From an uncultured Elusimicrobiales bacterium (lineage in GTDB: Bacteria > Elusimicrobiota > Elusimicrobia > Elusimicrobiales > Elusimicrobiaceae), in NCBI GenBank assembly GCA_944324645.1, contig CALUXB010000001.1:248001-312000 (forward strand): 64,000 nucleotides of DNA. Reading direction: 5' to 3'. Shown here piece by piece: positions 1-8,235 of this stretch (its first letter is position 1; each line of letters opens with the position of its first letter). Made by a program: the position numbers and the translations under genes. The notes under the pieces are model-generated. The model was not told the DNA's origin, ran no database searches, and saw only the letters and a list, made by a program, of their open reading frames with translations.

Positions 1-248
1 TTGCTTGTGATTTAATGAATAATCATGATAAAAATATTGTTTGTTTTATCCATTGGGGGAACATACCTTATTTGGCGGCTTATGTGCAGTTTTTCGGCCC
101 TAATAGCAATGCCCGTGAATGTTGGGCTAGGAAGGACAATGAGGACGCGCAGAGCCTTTGCCAAGGTTTTGGGGGAATAGAAATGGGGAATGTGTCAAAT
201 TATTCTTGTCAAAGCATGGGAGGTTGTACCCGTTATGTATTGCCTTAG
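1..248 (+). CDS. Type IV pilin-like protein, C-terminal part (5' end outside window)
   Basis: The reading frame is open from the window edge (frame starting at base 3) to a TAG-region stop at 246-248. The visible C-terminal part has a cysteine pair of the form C-x12-C (CWARKDNEDAQSLC) followed by Gly-Gly. The same pattern ends the pilin at 37542-38144 (CMAKEASEDAVSIC, then LGG), so I infer that this is the globular tail of another pilin. The diagnostic N-terminal GFTLIE segment is not in the window. A strong intrinsic terminator follows the stop. The product would be exported and assembled on the envelope; the specific role is unknown. Confidence 0.65.
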   Translation, partial: ACDLMNNHDKNIVCFIHWGNIPYLAAYVQFFGPNSNARECWARKDNEDAQSLCQGFGGIEMGNVSNYSCQSMGGCTRYVLP

Positions 249-270
249 CTAGTTTTATAGGTGCCTTTCG

Positions 271-295
271 GCCCCGCCCTGTGGCGGGGCTTTTT
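271..295 (+). terminator. Intrinsic terminator after the first pilin
   Basis: GCCCCGCC and GGCGGGGC form a stem at 271-290, followed by five T. It ends the pilin transcript just before the kdsC promoter. Confidence 0.85.
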
Positions 296-297
296 GC

Positions 298-303
298 TAT
301 AAT
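298..303 (+). promoter_or_regulatory. -10 box of kdsC, leaderless arrangement
   Basis: TATAAT preceded by TGC (extended -10) and followed by six bases and then the kdsC ATG at 310. No Shine-Dalgarno fits in between, so transcription should begin at or next to the start codon. It lies directly behind the preceding terminator. Confidence 0.6.
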
Positions 304-309
304 AGGTAT

Positions 310-912
310 ATGAATGAAGAATTGTTGGCGCGTGCGCGCAAAATTAAAATCGTTTTAAATGATGTGGACGGCATTTGGACGGACGGAAAACTTAATTTTT
401 TCCTGACCCTGGAGGGGAAAGTGGAAGAAATGAAGTCTTTTAACGCTTTGGACGGCATTGCCGTTATGCTTTTGCGCTGTGCCGGCGTAAAAAGCGGCGT
501 GATTACGGGCCGCCGCCACGAAACCACGCTAACCCGCGCGCGCAGTTTGGGAATGAACTATTTTTATCAGGGATTTTTGACTAAACTAGGCCCTTTGCAG
601 GATATTATGAAGCGGGAAAATGTGACCGCAGAGGAAGTGGCTTTTATTGGAGATGACTTGACGGATTTGCCTCTTTTGGAAAAAGTGGGCCTGGCGGTCA
701 CCGTGCCCAATGCGATGGAAGAAGTCAAAAAGTCTGCTCATTATATTACCCAGCGGCCGGGCGGAGCCGGAGCCTACCGCGAATTGGCTGACCTAATTGT
801 AACCGCTCAGGGCAAAATGCCCGCCATTTTGGCCGATATCCGCGCCTCCCAATGGAAGCGGCCGGAAGCGGGGGAAATCCGCATAGTTACTTCCCAGGAA
901 GGAATTTCTTAA
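310..912 (+). CDS. kdsC: 3-deoxy-D-manno-octulosonate 8-phosphate phosphatase (HAD family)
   Basis: Predicted cytoplasmic HAD phosphatase that hydrolyses KDO 8-phosphate to KDO for lipopolysaccharide synthesis. The 200-residue protein has the HAD motif I DVDG followed by TDG near residues 18-25, GVITGR near residue 65, and the late motif GDDLTDLP followed by a VPNA segment, which together are typical of KdsC. It is somewhat longer than the usual 160-180 residues because of a C-terminal tail of about 30 residues. The ATG lies six bases after a TATAAT box and has no ribosome binding site. It is the first gene of kdsC-tmk-holB-metG. A related HAD phosphatase of the same subfamily cannot be fully excluded. 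Confidence 0.85.
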   Translation: MNEELLARARKIKIVLNDVDGIWTDGKLNFFLTLEGKVEEMKSFNALDGIAVMLLRCAGVKSGVITGRRHETTLTRARSLGMNYFYQGFLTKLGPLQDIMKRENVTAEEVAFIGDDLTDLPLLEKVGLAVTVPNAMEEVKKSAHYITQRPGGAGAYRELADLIVTAQGKMPAILADIRASQWKRPEAGEIRIVTSQEGIS

Positions 913-913
913 T

Positions 914-1552
914 ATGAAAGGAAAGTTTATTGTATTGGAAGGGCCGGACCGCTGCGGCAAGTCCACCCAAGCCAAACTTCTTTATAACTACCTGCTGGAA
1001 CACGGCTGCGATGCGGTGCTCACGCGGGAGCCGGGCGGTACGCCCACCGCGGAAAAAATACGCCAAATCGTGTTGGAGCCGGGGCTGGATGTGCGCCCCG
1101 TGGCGGAGCTTCTTTTGTATGAAGCCAGCCGCGCCCAACATACGCAGGAAAAAATTATCCCCGCTTTGCAGGAAGGCAAAGTGGTCATTTGTGAACGTTA
1201 TACTATGTCCACTTGCGCATATCAAGGATATGCGCGCGGGCTGGATTTAAAAATGATAGAAGCCGTCAACCGAATTGCCACCACCGGTCTTACGCCGGAT
1301 TTGACCTTGGTGTTTTTAATGTCGGATAAATATTTTTCTTCCCGAGGGGAATATCTCTTTTCGGACCGGTTGGAGCGTGAGGACCGTGAGTTTAGGCAAA
1401 ATATGCGCCAAGGATACAAGAACCTGGTGGAACGGACGAAAAACGCCTATTTGATAGATGCTGATGCGGATGTGGACGCCATACGCGCCCGTGTGATAGA
1501 GCTGCTGAAAGAACACCATATTACGGATTTATGCCCTTTGCTGAAGTCTTAA
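914..1552 (+). CDS. tmk: Thymidylate kinase
   Basis: Phosphorylates dTMP to dTDP in the cytoplasm. The 212-residue protein has a P-loop EGPDRCGKST near residue 9, the substrate segment LTREPGGT, and ERYTMSTCAYQG, which corresponds to the DRY-type motif of the family. The P-loop carries Asp-Arg (DR) where bacterial enzymes usually have DGAGKST-like residues. The DR form is better known from eukaryotic-type enzymes. The start lies one base after the kdsC stop codon and the 3' end overlaps holB by 22 bases, so the genes are translationally coupled. The length is normal. Confidence 0.93.
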   Translation: MKGKFIVLEGPDRCGKSTQAKLLYNYLLEHGCDAVLTREPGGTPTAEKIRQIVLEPGLDVRPVAELLLYEASRAQHTQEKIIPALQEGKVVICERYTMSTCAYQGYARGLDLKMIEAVNRIATTGLTPDLTLVFLMSDKYFSSRGEYLFSDRLEREDREFRQNMRQGYKNLVERTKNAYLIDADADVDAIRARVIELLKEHHITDLCPLLKS

Positions 1553-2526
1553 ACCAAACTGCCGCTACGGAGTATTTGCAAAAAAGTGTGCTGAGCCGTG
1601 TGCCGCAGGCGCTGCTTTTTTGCGGTCCTTCGGGGGTGGGGAAAAAGAAAGCCGCGCTGGAGTTTGCCAAAGCGTTAAATTGTCTAGACCCGCAAGCCCG
1701 CCAAAACGGGGACGCCTGCGGCCTGTGCGCCCATTGCACCGCTATAGAAAAAGGCACTTATCCCGATGTGGTGGTGGCGGATTTTTTATATCAAGCCCGC
1801 TTGGAACTTAAAAAAGATCCCGGCGACAAAGGCTACGAAGAAGAACTGGAAAAAGAGCTGGCTAAGCAGCAGCGCATAAAAGTAGATACCATCCGTGACA
1901 TTACCGCCAAAAGCCAACAGAAAAGCGCTTTGAACGGTTGGAAGGTGTTTATTGTAGATGAAGCGCAAAGTATGCAGGCGGAAGCCGCCAATGCTTTGCT
2001 TAAATTTATAGAAGAGCCGCCTCAGCAAACGGTGTGGGTCTTGCTGACGGATAAAAAAGCGGCTATGCTTAAAACCATTTTGTCGCGCTGCCAGCCCTTG
2101 CAGTTTGCCCCTTTGCCGGTGGAAACATTGGAGCGGCTATTGCCCCTCGTGGCCCCGGAAACGCAAGACCCGGCTTTGGCGGCACGTTATGCCCAAGGCT
2201 CTTTGTCGCGCGCTGTGCGCGCGGCGCAGGCGCTTGAAATTTTGCAGGCGGCGGAGAGGGGCCCAGCTTGGCCGGCAGAAGCGGCGGCCGCTTTGCCGCG
2301 TACGATAACAGCCGCCCGCCAGAGCGCGCAGGCCGTGCTGGACGTAGTTATGCTGGCGGTGCACCGCGCTTGGACGCAAACGGAAAATGCAAAAGAGCGC
2401 CTGCAGTACCAGCAAGCGTTAAAAAAATTGGAAAACTATAAAACAGCCGTTGCGCGCAATGTATCCCCCGCGCTGACGGTGGAAACGGCCCTGATGGGGC
2501 TGGATAAATTGCATATCCAAATTTAA
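1531..2526 (+). CDS. holB: DNA polymerase III subunit delta prime (clamp loader)
   Basis: AAA+ clamp-loader subunit of the replicative polymerase. The 331-residue protein has a Walker A-like GPSGVGKKKAA near residue 33, four cysteines forming the zinc-binding insert around residues 50-70 (CLDP then CGLCAHC), a Walker B-like VDEAQSMQ, and the SRC sensor motif in TILSRCQP. The region after residue 200 is less conserved, as expected for the collar domain. The ATG at 1531 lies inside tmk, giving a 22-base overlap. DnaX is the alternative, but its length, gene order next to tmk and the less perfect Walker A favour delta prime. Confidence 0.88.
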   Translation: MPFAEVLNQTAATEYLQKSVLSRVPQALLFCGPSGVGKKKAALEFAKALNCLDPQARQNGDACGLCAHCTAIEKGTYPDVVVADFLYQARLELKKDPGDKGYEEELEKELAKQQRIKVDTIRDITAKSQQKSALNGWKVFIVDEAQSMQAEAANALLKFIEEPPQQTVWVLLTDKKAAMLKTILSRCQPLQFAPLPVETLERLLPLVAPETQDPALAARYAQGSLSRAVRAAQALEILQAAERGPAWPAEAAAALPRTITAARQSAQAVLDVVMLAVHRAWTQTENAKERLQYQQALKKLENYKTAVARNVSPALTVETALMGLDKLHIQI

Positions 2527-2536
2527 CGGAGAAAAT

Positions 2537-4054
2537 ATGAGCAAGAAATTCTTTATCACTACCCCTATTTATTATGTGAACTCAGTGCCGCACATTGGGC
2601 ACGCTTACACGACGATTGCGCTGGATATTTTGGCCCGTTATAAACGCCAGCAGGGCGCAGACGTGCACTTTTTGACCGGAACGGACGAACACGGCGCCAA
2701 TATTGAAAAATCCGCCGCCGCCCAGGGCGTCAGCCCCAAGGAATGGACGGATAATGTGTCTGCCCAGTACCGGCAAATGTGGAAAGAGCTGAACATCTCT
2801 TATGACGATTTCATTCGCACCACCGACGCCAAACACGAACACGTGGTGCAGGCTGTGTTTGAAAAGTTGCTTAAACAGGGAGATATTTATAAAGGCTCTT
2901 ACTCTGGCAAATACTGCCTTTCCTGCGAACAGTATTATGATGAGAGCGAAATGCTGGAAGGCGGCCTTTGCCCCGTGCACAAACGCCCGTTGACGGAAGT
3001 GCACGAAGAAACCTATTTCTTCAAGCTTTCCAAATACCAGGACGCTTTGCTGAAGTTCTATGAACAACACCCGGATTTCTTGAGCCCCAAATACCGCGCC
3101 AACGAAATCATCAATTTTGTAAAGGGCGGCTTGCGCGACCTTTCCGTTACGCGCACCAAAGTAAAATGGGGCGTGCCGGTAGTGTCGGACCCGGCGCATA
3201 CGGTGTATGTGTGGTTTGATGCGCTGATTAACTATATCTCCGCTACGGGTGTGGGTACGCTGCTGTGTGAAGATAAAAAAGAGCACGAGGAACAACTTAA
3301 AAAAATCGGCGCGGAGAAATTTGAAGATTTTTGGCCGGCGGATTTGCATATGGTGGGCAAAGAAATTTTCCGCTTTCATACCGTTATTTGGCCGGCGATG
3401 CTGATGGCTTTGGGCTTGCCACTTCCCAAGAAAGTGTTTGCCCACGGCTGGTGGACGGTGGAAGGGGAAAAAATGTCCAAATCTTTGGGCAATGTGGTCA
3501 ACCCGGTGGAGCTGGCCCATAAATACGGCACCGACCCGGTGCGTGCCTTCCTGTTCCGCGAAGTGCCCTTTGGACAAGACGGCGATTTCTCTATGGCTAG
3601 TTTCAAAAACCGCTATAATTCCGACCTGGCAAACAACATTGGCAACTTGCTTTCGCGCACGCTGAATATGGCGGCTAAGAATATAGGCGAGCTGCCGCAC
3701 AAAGCGGCCGAAGGCTCCGCCACGCAAAAGCGCGCTTTGCAAACGGAGGCGGCGATAGATACTTTTTACAATGAGCTGGCCTTTGACAAGGTGCTGGAAA
3801 GCATTTACGGCTTTGCCGGGGAATTAAATAAACTGGTAGATGAAAAGAAGCCGTGGGAGCTGGCTAAAACCGATAAAGAGGCTGCGGTCGCCGTACTTTT
3901 GGAGTTGGTGTGTGGGCTGCGCTTTATTTCCCGCTGGATAGAGCCGTTTATGCCTACGGTAGCCCAGGAAATGCAGCGGCGGCTGGCTGCGGGCCCGATA
4001 CAAAAATATCCGCCGCTTTTCCCGCGCTTAGAAGAGGAAGCCAAACAAAAGTAG
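2537..4054 (+). CDS. metG: Methionyl-tRNA synthetase
   Basis: Charges tRNA-Met. The 505-residue class I synthetase has PHIGHAYT near residue 18 (HIGH motif), a zinc-knuckle region CLSCEQYYD followed by CPVH around residues 130-150, and KMSKSLGN near residue 317. It lacks the C-terminal tRNA-binding (Trbp111-like) domain present in longer homologues, which is common in many bacteria. The ATG at 2537 has GGAGA six bases upstream. It is the last gene of the kdsC operon and is followed by a strong terminator. Confidence 0.97.
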   Translation: MSKKFFITTPIYYVNSVPHIGHAYTTIALDILARYKRQQGADVHFLTGTDEHGANIEKSAAAQGVSPKEWTDNVSAQYRQMWKELNISYDDFIRTTDAKHEHVVQAVFEKLLKQGDIYKGSYSGKYCLSCEQYYDESEMLEGGLCPVHKRPLTEVHEETYFFKLSKYQDALLKFYEQHPDFLSPKYRANEIINFVKGGLRDLSVTRTKVKWGVPVVSDPAHTVYVWFDALINYISATGVGTLLCEDKKEHEEQLKKIGAEKFEDFWPADLHMVGKEIFRFHTVIWPAMLMALGLPLPKKVFAHGWWTVEGEKMSKSLGNVVNPVELAHKYGTDPVRAFLFREVPFGQDGDFSMASFKNRYNSDLANNIGNLLSRTLNMAAKNIGELPHKAAEGSATQKRALQTEAAIDTFYNELAFDKVLESIYGFAGELNKLVDEKKPWELAKTDKEAAVAVLLELVCGLRFISRWIEPFMPTVAQEMQRRLAAGPIQKYPPLFPRLEEEAKQK

Positions 4055-4064
4055 TTTTTTGCTC

Positions 4065-4092
4065 ATATCCCCCGCAATGCGGGGGATATTTT
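4065..4092 (+). terminator. Intrinsic terminator after metG
   Basis: ATATCCCCCGC and GCGGGGGATAT pair around an AAT loop, followed by a T-rich tail. Confidence 0.9.
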
Positions 4093-4149
4093 ATTGCAAA
4101 AAGCGTCTAAACTGCTTGAAGTTTGCTACACTAATGAAAAGGTAAGCAT

Positions 4150-4695
4150 ATGGATAGGTTAAAACATTTTTTAAAATGCTTTCAATCCAAAGCAAAACAG
4201 GGTTTTACTTTGATTGAAATAACGGCGGTTGTATTGATATTGGGTATTTTAGCTGCTATTGCTTTGCCTCAATACAAACGCGTGTTAGAAAGCAGCCGTG
4301 TTTCTGAAGCTGTTACTATGTTGGGTAATATAGAAACGGCGGAAAAAATGTATTGGATGCAAATGGGGCAATTTACCTCAGATTTCTCCGAACTGATGTT
4401 AGACATTCCTTTAGCACAGCCGGAAGGTACATATAATACGACTTTTGACCACGGAAAGGGAACGTTTTTTGAATACGATCTTTCCAATTGCATAGGGGGA
4501 GAGTGCATTATTTCCGCTTCCCGCGGGGTAGGAGATGAAAACCATATCTACGAAATCCGGCTTACAGGTTTAACCGGAAGCGGCGCAGATGGCGTGCGCA
4601 GCTGCCACGCGACAGATGACTTTGGCGTTAGTGTATGTTTGATTATTTGCGGGGCGGATGCAATGTCTGCCGACGGAAGCTGTATGCTGGACTGA
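4150..4695 (+). CDS. Type IV pilin / pseudopilin family protein
   Basis: A 181-residue prepilin with a basic leader of about 17 residues ending in QG, followed by the cleavage and methylation site G^FTLIE and a hydrophobic helix ending in ALPQYKRVLESSR. The leader should be removed by a prepilin peptidase and the helix packs in the fibre core. The globular domain carries several cysteines (CIGGEC, SCHATDDF, VCLIICG). The site is FTLIEITAVV rather than the LLVVV of most pilins here, so it is a diverged member. The ATG at 4150 follows AAGGTAAG. It stands alone between metG and the next pilin; partners are unknown. Confidence 0.85.
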   Translation: MDRLKHFLKCFQSKAKQGFTLIEITAVVLILGILAAIALPQYKRVLESSRVSEAVTMLGNIETAEKMYWMQMGQFTSDFSELMLDIPLAQPEGTYNTTFDHGKGTFFEYDLSNCIGGECIISASRGVGDENHIYEIRLTGLTGSGADGVRSCHATDDFGVSVCLIICGADAMSADGSCMLD

Positions 4696-4742
4696 TTTAT
4701 TTCTGCCTATTGTTTGATTGCTCTTTATTTTTCTAGAATTGC

Positions 4743-4798
4743 TTGACTCATTTTTTTTTTTTGATAAATTTTGCTTATGATCGAAATTTATCAAAAAA
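4743..4798 (+). promoter_or_regulatory. T12 promoter with overlapping palindrome, pilin type
   Basis: TTGACT (4743-4748), a 16-base spacer containing exactly twelve T (4751-4762), TAAATT (4765-4770), six bases, then the ATG of the next pilin at 4777. A palindrome overlaps it: six T plus GATAAATTT (4757-4771) against AAATTTATC plus six A (4784-4798), with the start codon in the 12-base centre. The same element occurs at 14825, 21587 and 37507. Confidence 0.7.
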
Positions 4799-5337
4799 CT
4801 ATCTCAAACAGAAAAAACAGTGCAAAACGCAGATTTGGCGGTTTTACGCTGATTGAATTGTTGGTTGTGGTGCTGATTATTGGCATCTTGGCGGCAATCG
4901 CTTTGCCTCAATATGAGAAGGCTGTAGTAAAATCGCGCCTGGCAGAGCCGATGACGATACTGAAAACTCTATTACAGTCCTGTAATGTGGCGGCTTTAAG
5001 TAACGGAGGGGTAGATTGTTTCAGATACAGAGGAGAGGTGGACCTCTCTGATTTGGATGTTGAATTGCCGGGAGAATATGCTGCTTGGGAAACGGAGAGT
5101 GAATCTAGAGATACAAAATATTTTAAGTACGTTATTATGTCCCCAGGAGGAGGCCCTGTGGCATATTATCGTGGTACTACCGGTATATCTGCTAGTACAG
5201 CAAACGCATTTTCCTTGTGCATTGCGGTAGAAGAATTTGGTTCGGCCTTGCTCTGTGGATACAGAGATGAGGAATCGGAAAAAATATGCAAGGCAAGCGG
5301 TTTGCCCGCAGAAGAAGAGCCGGGAGAGTGTTGGTAG
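4777..5337 (+). CDS. Type IV pilin family protein with T12-palindrome start
   Basis: A 186-residue prepilin: leader MIEIYQKTISNRK..., cleavage site G^FTLIELLVVV, helix ending in IALPQYEKAVVKSR, and a variable globular domain with a C-terminal cysteine pair (CGYRDEESEKIC) and another terminal cysteine. No Shine-Dalgarno precedes any possible start. I chose ATG 4777 because it lies six bases after TAAATT and in the same place in the two sister elements at 21621 and 37542. A TTG at 4771 is the only in-frame alternative. The right arm of the palindrome encodes the leader residues IYQK. It converges with recG, whose stop is only a few bases away. Confidence 0.85.
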   Translation: MIEIYQKTISNRKNSAKRRFGGFTLIELLVVVLIIGILAAIALPQYEKAVVKSRLAEPMTILKTLLQSCNVAALSNGGVDCFRYRGEVDLSDLDVELPGEYAAWETESESRDTKYFKYVIMSPGGGPVAYYRGTTGISASTANAFSLCIAVEEFGSALLCGYRDEESEKICKASGLPAEEEPGECW

Positions 5338-5338
5338 T

Positions 5339-7426
5339 TTAACTTAAATCTATCAGGTGCCAGTTTTGTTGGTAGAGCTCTAATAAACGTTTCTTAAAGG
5401 CCGCGTGCTGGGGATTTTGCAACAGCGGGTCTTGCCTAAGCAGCTCATCGCGGTCTTCAATAGCCCATTGTAAAATATTGCGGTCTTTAAACAGGTCTCC
5501 TGCTTTTAATTCCAATTCCCCGCTTTGGCGCGTGCCCAAAATTTCCCCCGGGCCGCGCAGCTGCATATCTTTTTCGCCAATTTTAAAGCCGTCGCAAGTA
5601 TCACAAATAATCCGCAGCCGCTCTTTGGAAACCGAGCCCTGATGTTGGGCCACCAAAATACATCTGCTTTCGTGTTGCCCGCGGCCTACACGCCCGCGCA
5701 GCTGGTGCAAGCTGGCCAGGCCAAAGCGTTCGGCATTTTGTATGACCATTACGGTTGCATTAGGGACGTCTATCCCCACTTCAATAACCGGGGTGGCCAC
5801 CAAAATGTCGGTTTTGTGGGCGGCAAAATCTTTCATTACATTTTCTTTTTCGGTGCGGCTCATTTGCCCGTGCAGCATAGCCAATTGAAATTGCGGGAAA
5901 AATTTTTTGAGTTTTTCAAATTCTTCGCTGACGGCTTTGGCGGAAATCTTTTCGCTTTCTTCAATCAGTGGATAGACGATATAAGCCTGGCGCCCTTTTT
6001 GAATTTCCTCGGCTACGATGCGGCAAGCTTGGGGTTCATCGGCCATTTGGGTAAAAATGGGCCGGCGGCCCGGGGGCAGTTCTGTCAGCGTGGAAACAGC
6101 CAAATCCCCATAAAGCACCAAGGCCAGCGTGCGCGGAATGGGGGTGGCGGTCATAGTCAACAGGTCCAGCCGGGAGGTTTTTTCCTTCAGTTTGCCGCGC
6201 TGGCGCACGCCAAAGCGGTGTTGTTCATCAATGACAGCCAGTTTTAAGTTTTTAAATTGCACGTCGTCTTGTATTAAAGCGTGTGTGCCTACAATAATGG
6301 TTAAAGAACCGTCCGCCAAAGCCGCTAAAATTTTTTTCCGTTCGGCGGTTTTGGTGCTGGAAGTGAGCACCGCTACCGGCACTTTGAGTTTTTTTAGTAT
6401 GCGCTGAAAAGTCATATAGTGCTGTTCCGCTAGAATTTCTGTAGGGGCCATCAACACGCTCTGATATCCGTTTTCCGCCGCCAGCAACATAGCAGAGAGC
6501 GCCACCAATGTCTTGCCGGAGCCTACATCTCCCTGCAAGAGGCGGTTCATCGGCAGCGGACTTTGTAAATCAGCAAAAATTTCATTGATAACTTTTTTTT
6601 GGCTTCCGGTAAATTCAAAACCCAAGTTCTTGCGGAAAGGGGAGAGAAGATTTTTTTTGATTTGGTAGTGGTAGCCTTTGGCTATGGTTTTTGTCTGGGA
6701 GCGCTTAATGCCCCAGGCGGTAGCCAAAAGGAGGAACTCTTCGTAGGCCAAACGGGCACGGGCGTTTTCCAGCTCGGCCAGACTCGTGGGAAAGTGTATG
6801 GCGCGCAGGGCCTGTGTGCTGCCCAAAAAATGGCGTTTGTCTGCCAAAAAAGAGGGCAAAATATCCGGCTCTGCCTCACTTTGGCCTCCTGCCAGCGCTT
6901 CTTGCATATATTGGCGCATTTGCTTGTGGGTCAGGCCTTCGGTCAGGCTGTAAATGGGGGTCAAACGCCCGGCGTGCCAGGCACTCTGCGGGTCAGAAAC
7001 CGGGTAATATTCTTCTACCGTGATTTTATTGTCAAAAAAATTATTGCGGTTTTCGCGCCGGCCGATGACCCAGACTTCTGTATTAATCTTAAAATCTTTT
7101 TTTAATTGGGCAAAGGGGTCAAAGCGGAAATTGCGAAACGAACGTTTTTTAAACCAAGTGCATTCTATTTGTCGGTTTTGTGTGTCTGACAAAAAGGCTT
7201 TAAAAATCAGCACCGAGCGGGCCGGTATCGTTTGGGCGCGCAAAACACGGCCTTTAAAAATGACTAGAGAAGGCGGGTTGAGCCCGCTGTTAGGCGGGTT
7301 TTCGCGGCGGTCTTGGTAAGTGCGCGGATAATAGTGCAGTAAATCAGCTATAGAAAAAATATCCAGCCGTGCCAATGATTTAGCCCGCGCCGGGCCAATG
7401 CCTTTAAGATATTGAATAGAGCCCAT
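5339..7426 (-). CDS. recG: ATP-dependent DNA helicase RecG
   Basis: Branch-migrating helicase that regresses stalled forks and processes Holliday junctions. The 695-residue protein starts with the wedge region (YLKGIGPARAKSLA near the N-terminus) and then has Walker A GDVGSGKT, the DEQH box IDEQHRFGV, TATPIPRTLAL, and the motif VI segment QLRGRVGRG. Length and motif order match the family. The ATG at 7426 is six bases downstream of TAAAAT (7433-7438 on the minus strand) with no ribosome binding site, so it appears leaderless. It is divergent from the next gene and convergent with a pilin. Confidence 0.96.
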   Translation of the reverse strand: MGSIQYLKGIGPARAKSLARLDIFSIADLLHYYPRTYQDRRENPPNSGLNPPSLVIFKGRVLRAQTIPARSVLIFKAFLSDTQNRQIECTWFKKRSFRNFRFDPFAQLKKDFKINTEVWVIGRRENRNNFFDNKITVEEYYPVSDPQSAWHAGRLTPIYSLTEGLTHKQMRQYMQEALAGGQSEAEPDILPSFLADKRHFLGSTQALRAIHFPTSLAELENARARLAYEEFLLLATAWGIKRSQTKTIAKGYHYQIKKNLLSPFRKNLGFEFTGSQKKVINEIFADLQSPLPMNRLLQGDVGSGKTLVALSAMLLAAENGYQSVLMAPTEILAEQHYMTFQRILKKLKVPVAVLTSSTKTAERKKILAALADGSLTIIVGTHALIQDDVQFKNLKLAVIDEQHRFGVRQRGKLKEKTSRLDLLTMTATPIPRTLALVLYGDLAVSTLTELPPGRRPIFTQMADEPQACRIVAEEIQKGRQAYIVYPLIEESEKISAKAVSEEFEKLKKFFPQFQLAMLHGQMSRTEKENVMKDFAAHKTDILVATPVIEVGIDVPNATVMVIQNAERFGLASLHQLRGRVGRGQHESRCILVAQHQGSVSKERLRIICDTCDGFKIGEKDMQLRGPGEILGTRQSGELELKAGDLFKDRNILQWAIEDRDELLRQDPLLQNPQHAAFKKRLLELYQQNWHLIDLS

Positions 7427-7432
7427 ACGTCT

Positions 7433-7438
7433 ATTTTA
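7433..7438 (-). promoter_or_regulatory. -10 box of recG, leaderless arrangement
   Basis: TAAAAT preceded by TTGC (extended -10) and exactly six bases before the recG ATG. The divergent gene on the plus strand has a matching TTTTGCTACAAT at 7449-7460, but with a normal ribosome binding site before its start. Confidence 0.6.
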
Positions 7439-7478
7439 GCAATTTAAATTTTGCTACAATGAAAAAAAAGGAGGCACT

Positions 7479-8174
7479 ATGAATTTAGAACTATTATCGT
7501 CACGCGTAAGCGAGCATTTCCTGATGCTGGCTGAGCAAACTGGCCGTGTGTTGGGTGCTTTGCTGATTGCCATCTTAATATTGGTGGTTGGGTTGTATTT
7601 ATCCCGTTTTGTGGGTTCATATGTTAAGAAGTTTTTGGGGAAAATCTCGTTTGATGAGAAAACCTCTAAACTGGGTATTAATGAATTGTGCGTGCGTTTT
7701 GGTTTGGGCAAATCTCCTACGTATATTATTTCTTTTGTATTGGCGTGGGCGGTTATTTTTTATGCGGTGGTATTGGCGGCAGATGTGTTGCATTTGGCTA
7801 TTATTCGCGATTTATTTACCCGCTTTTTAGAATTTATTCCCACTTTATTTGTTTCCGTGCTGATTTTATTTGCCGGCTTGTTGTTGGGTAAATTGCTGGG
7901 TAATATTATTGAGAACTCCGCCAAAGCCAACGGCCTGCGCGGCGGGGTGTTAATTTCGCGGGCAGTTTATGTGTTTGTAGTATTCTTCTGTGCATTGATT
8001 GCGGTAGAAAATTTGGGGTTTGCCAGCCAGTTGGTCAACAATGTCGCAGTGGTAATTTTAGCCTCCTTAGGTTTAGCTTTTGCTATTGCGGTAGGATTAG
8101 GAGCTAAATCGTTGGCGGAAGAATTTTTACGCGGAATATTTGAACAAGAGCTAAACAATAAGAAAAAAGAGTAA
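7479..8174 (+). CDS. Small mechanosensitive-channel-like membrane protein (conserved TM helix type)
   Basis: A 231-residue integral membrane protein with about five hydrophobic helices. The repeated helix pattern (LLIAILILVVGLYLSRFVG near residue 30, and LFAGLLLGKLLG near 128) and the C-terminal GLAFAIAVGLGAKSLAEEF resemble the pore helix of MscS-related proteins and the conserved-TM-helix family. It lacks the soluble beta domain of MscS. The likely role is osmotic or membrane-tension sensing; this is inferred from family resemblance only. GGAGG lies just before the ATG at 7479 and TACAAT lies at 7455-7460. Confidence 0.65.
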   Translation: MNLELLSSRVSEHFLMLAEQTGRVLGALLIAILILVVGLYLSRFVGSYVKKFLGKISFDEKTSKLGINELCVRFGLGKSPTYIISFVLAWAVIFYAVVLAADVLHLAIIRDLFTRFLEFIPTLFVSVLILFAGLLLGKLLGNIIENSAKANGLRGGVLISRAVYVFVVFFCALIAVENLGFASQLVNNVAVVILASLGLAFAIAVGLGAKSLAEEFLRGIFEQELNNKKKE

Positions 8175-8235
8175 AATATCCCAACTACTTATTACTCTGC
8201 AACATACACAAAGTGTGTGAAAGGTAAGATAGCCT

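Noticed and set aside
2582-3742. Long minus-strand open frame opposite metG
   Set aside because: It is a shadow of metG, with low-complexity His/Phe/Arg-rich translation and no start signals.
4751-4798. T12 palindromes as ordinary terminators
   Set aside because: The T run lies before the stem and A residues follow it on either strand, so it cannot be a normal intrinsic terminator. The promoter/operator reading fits better.
5525-6247. 240-codon plus-strand frame opposite recG
   Set aside because: It is a shadow of recG, with Phe/His/Gln-rich random composition and no start signals.
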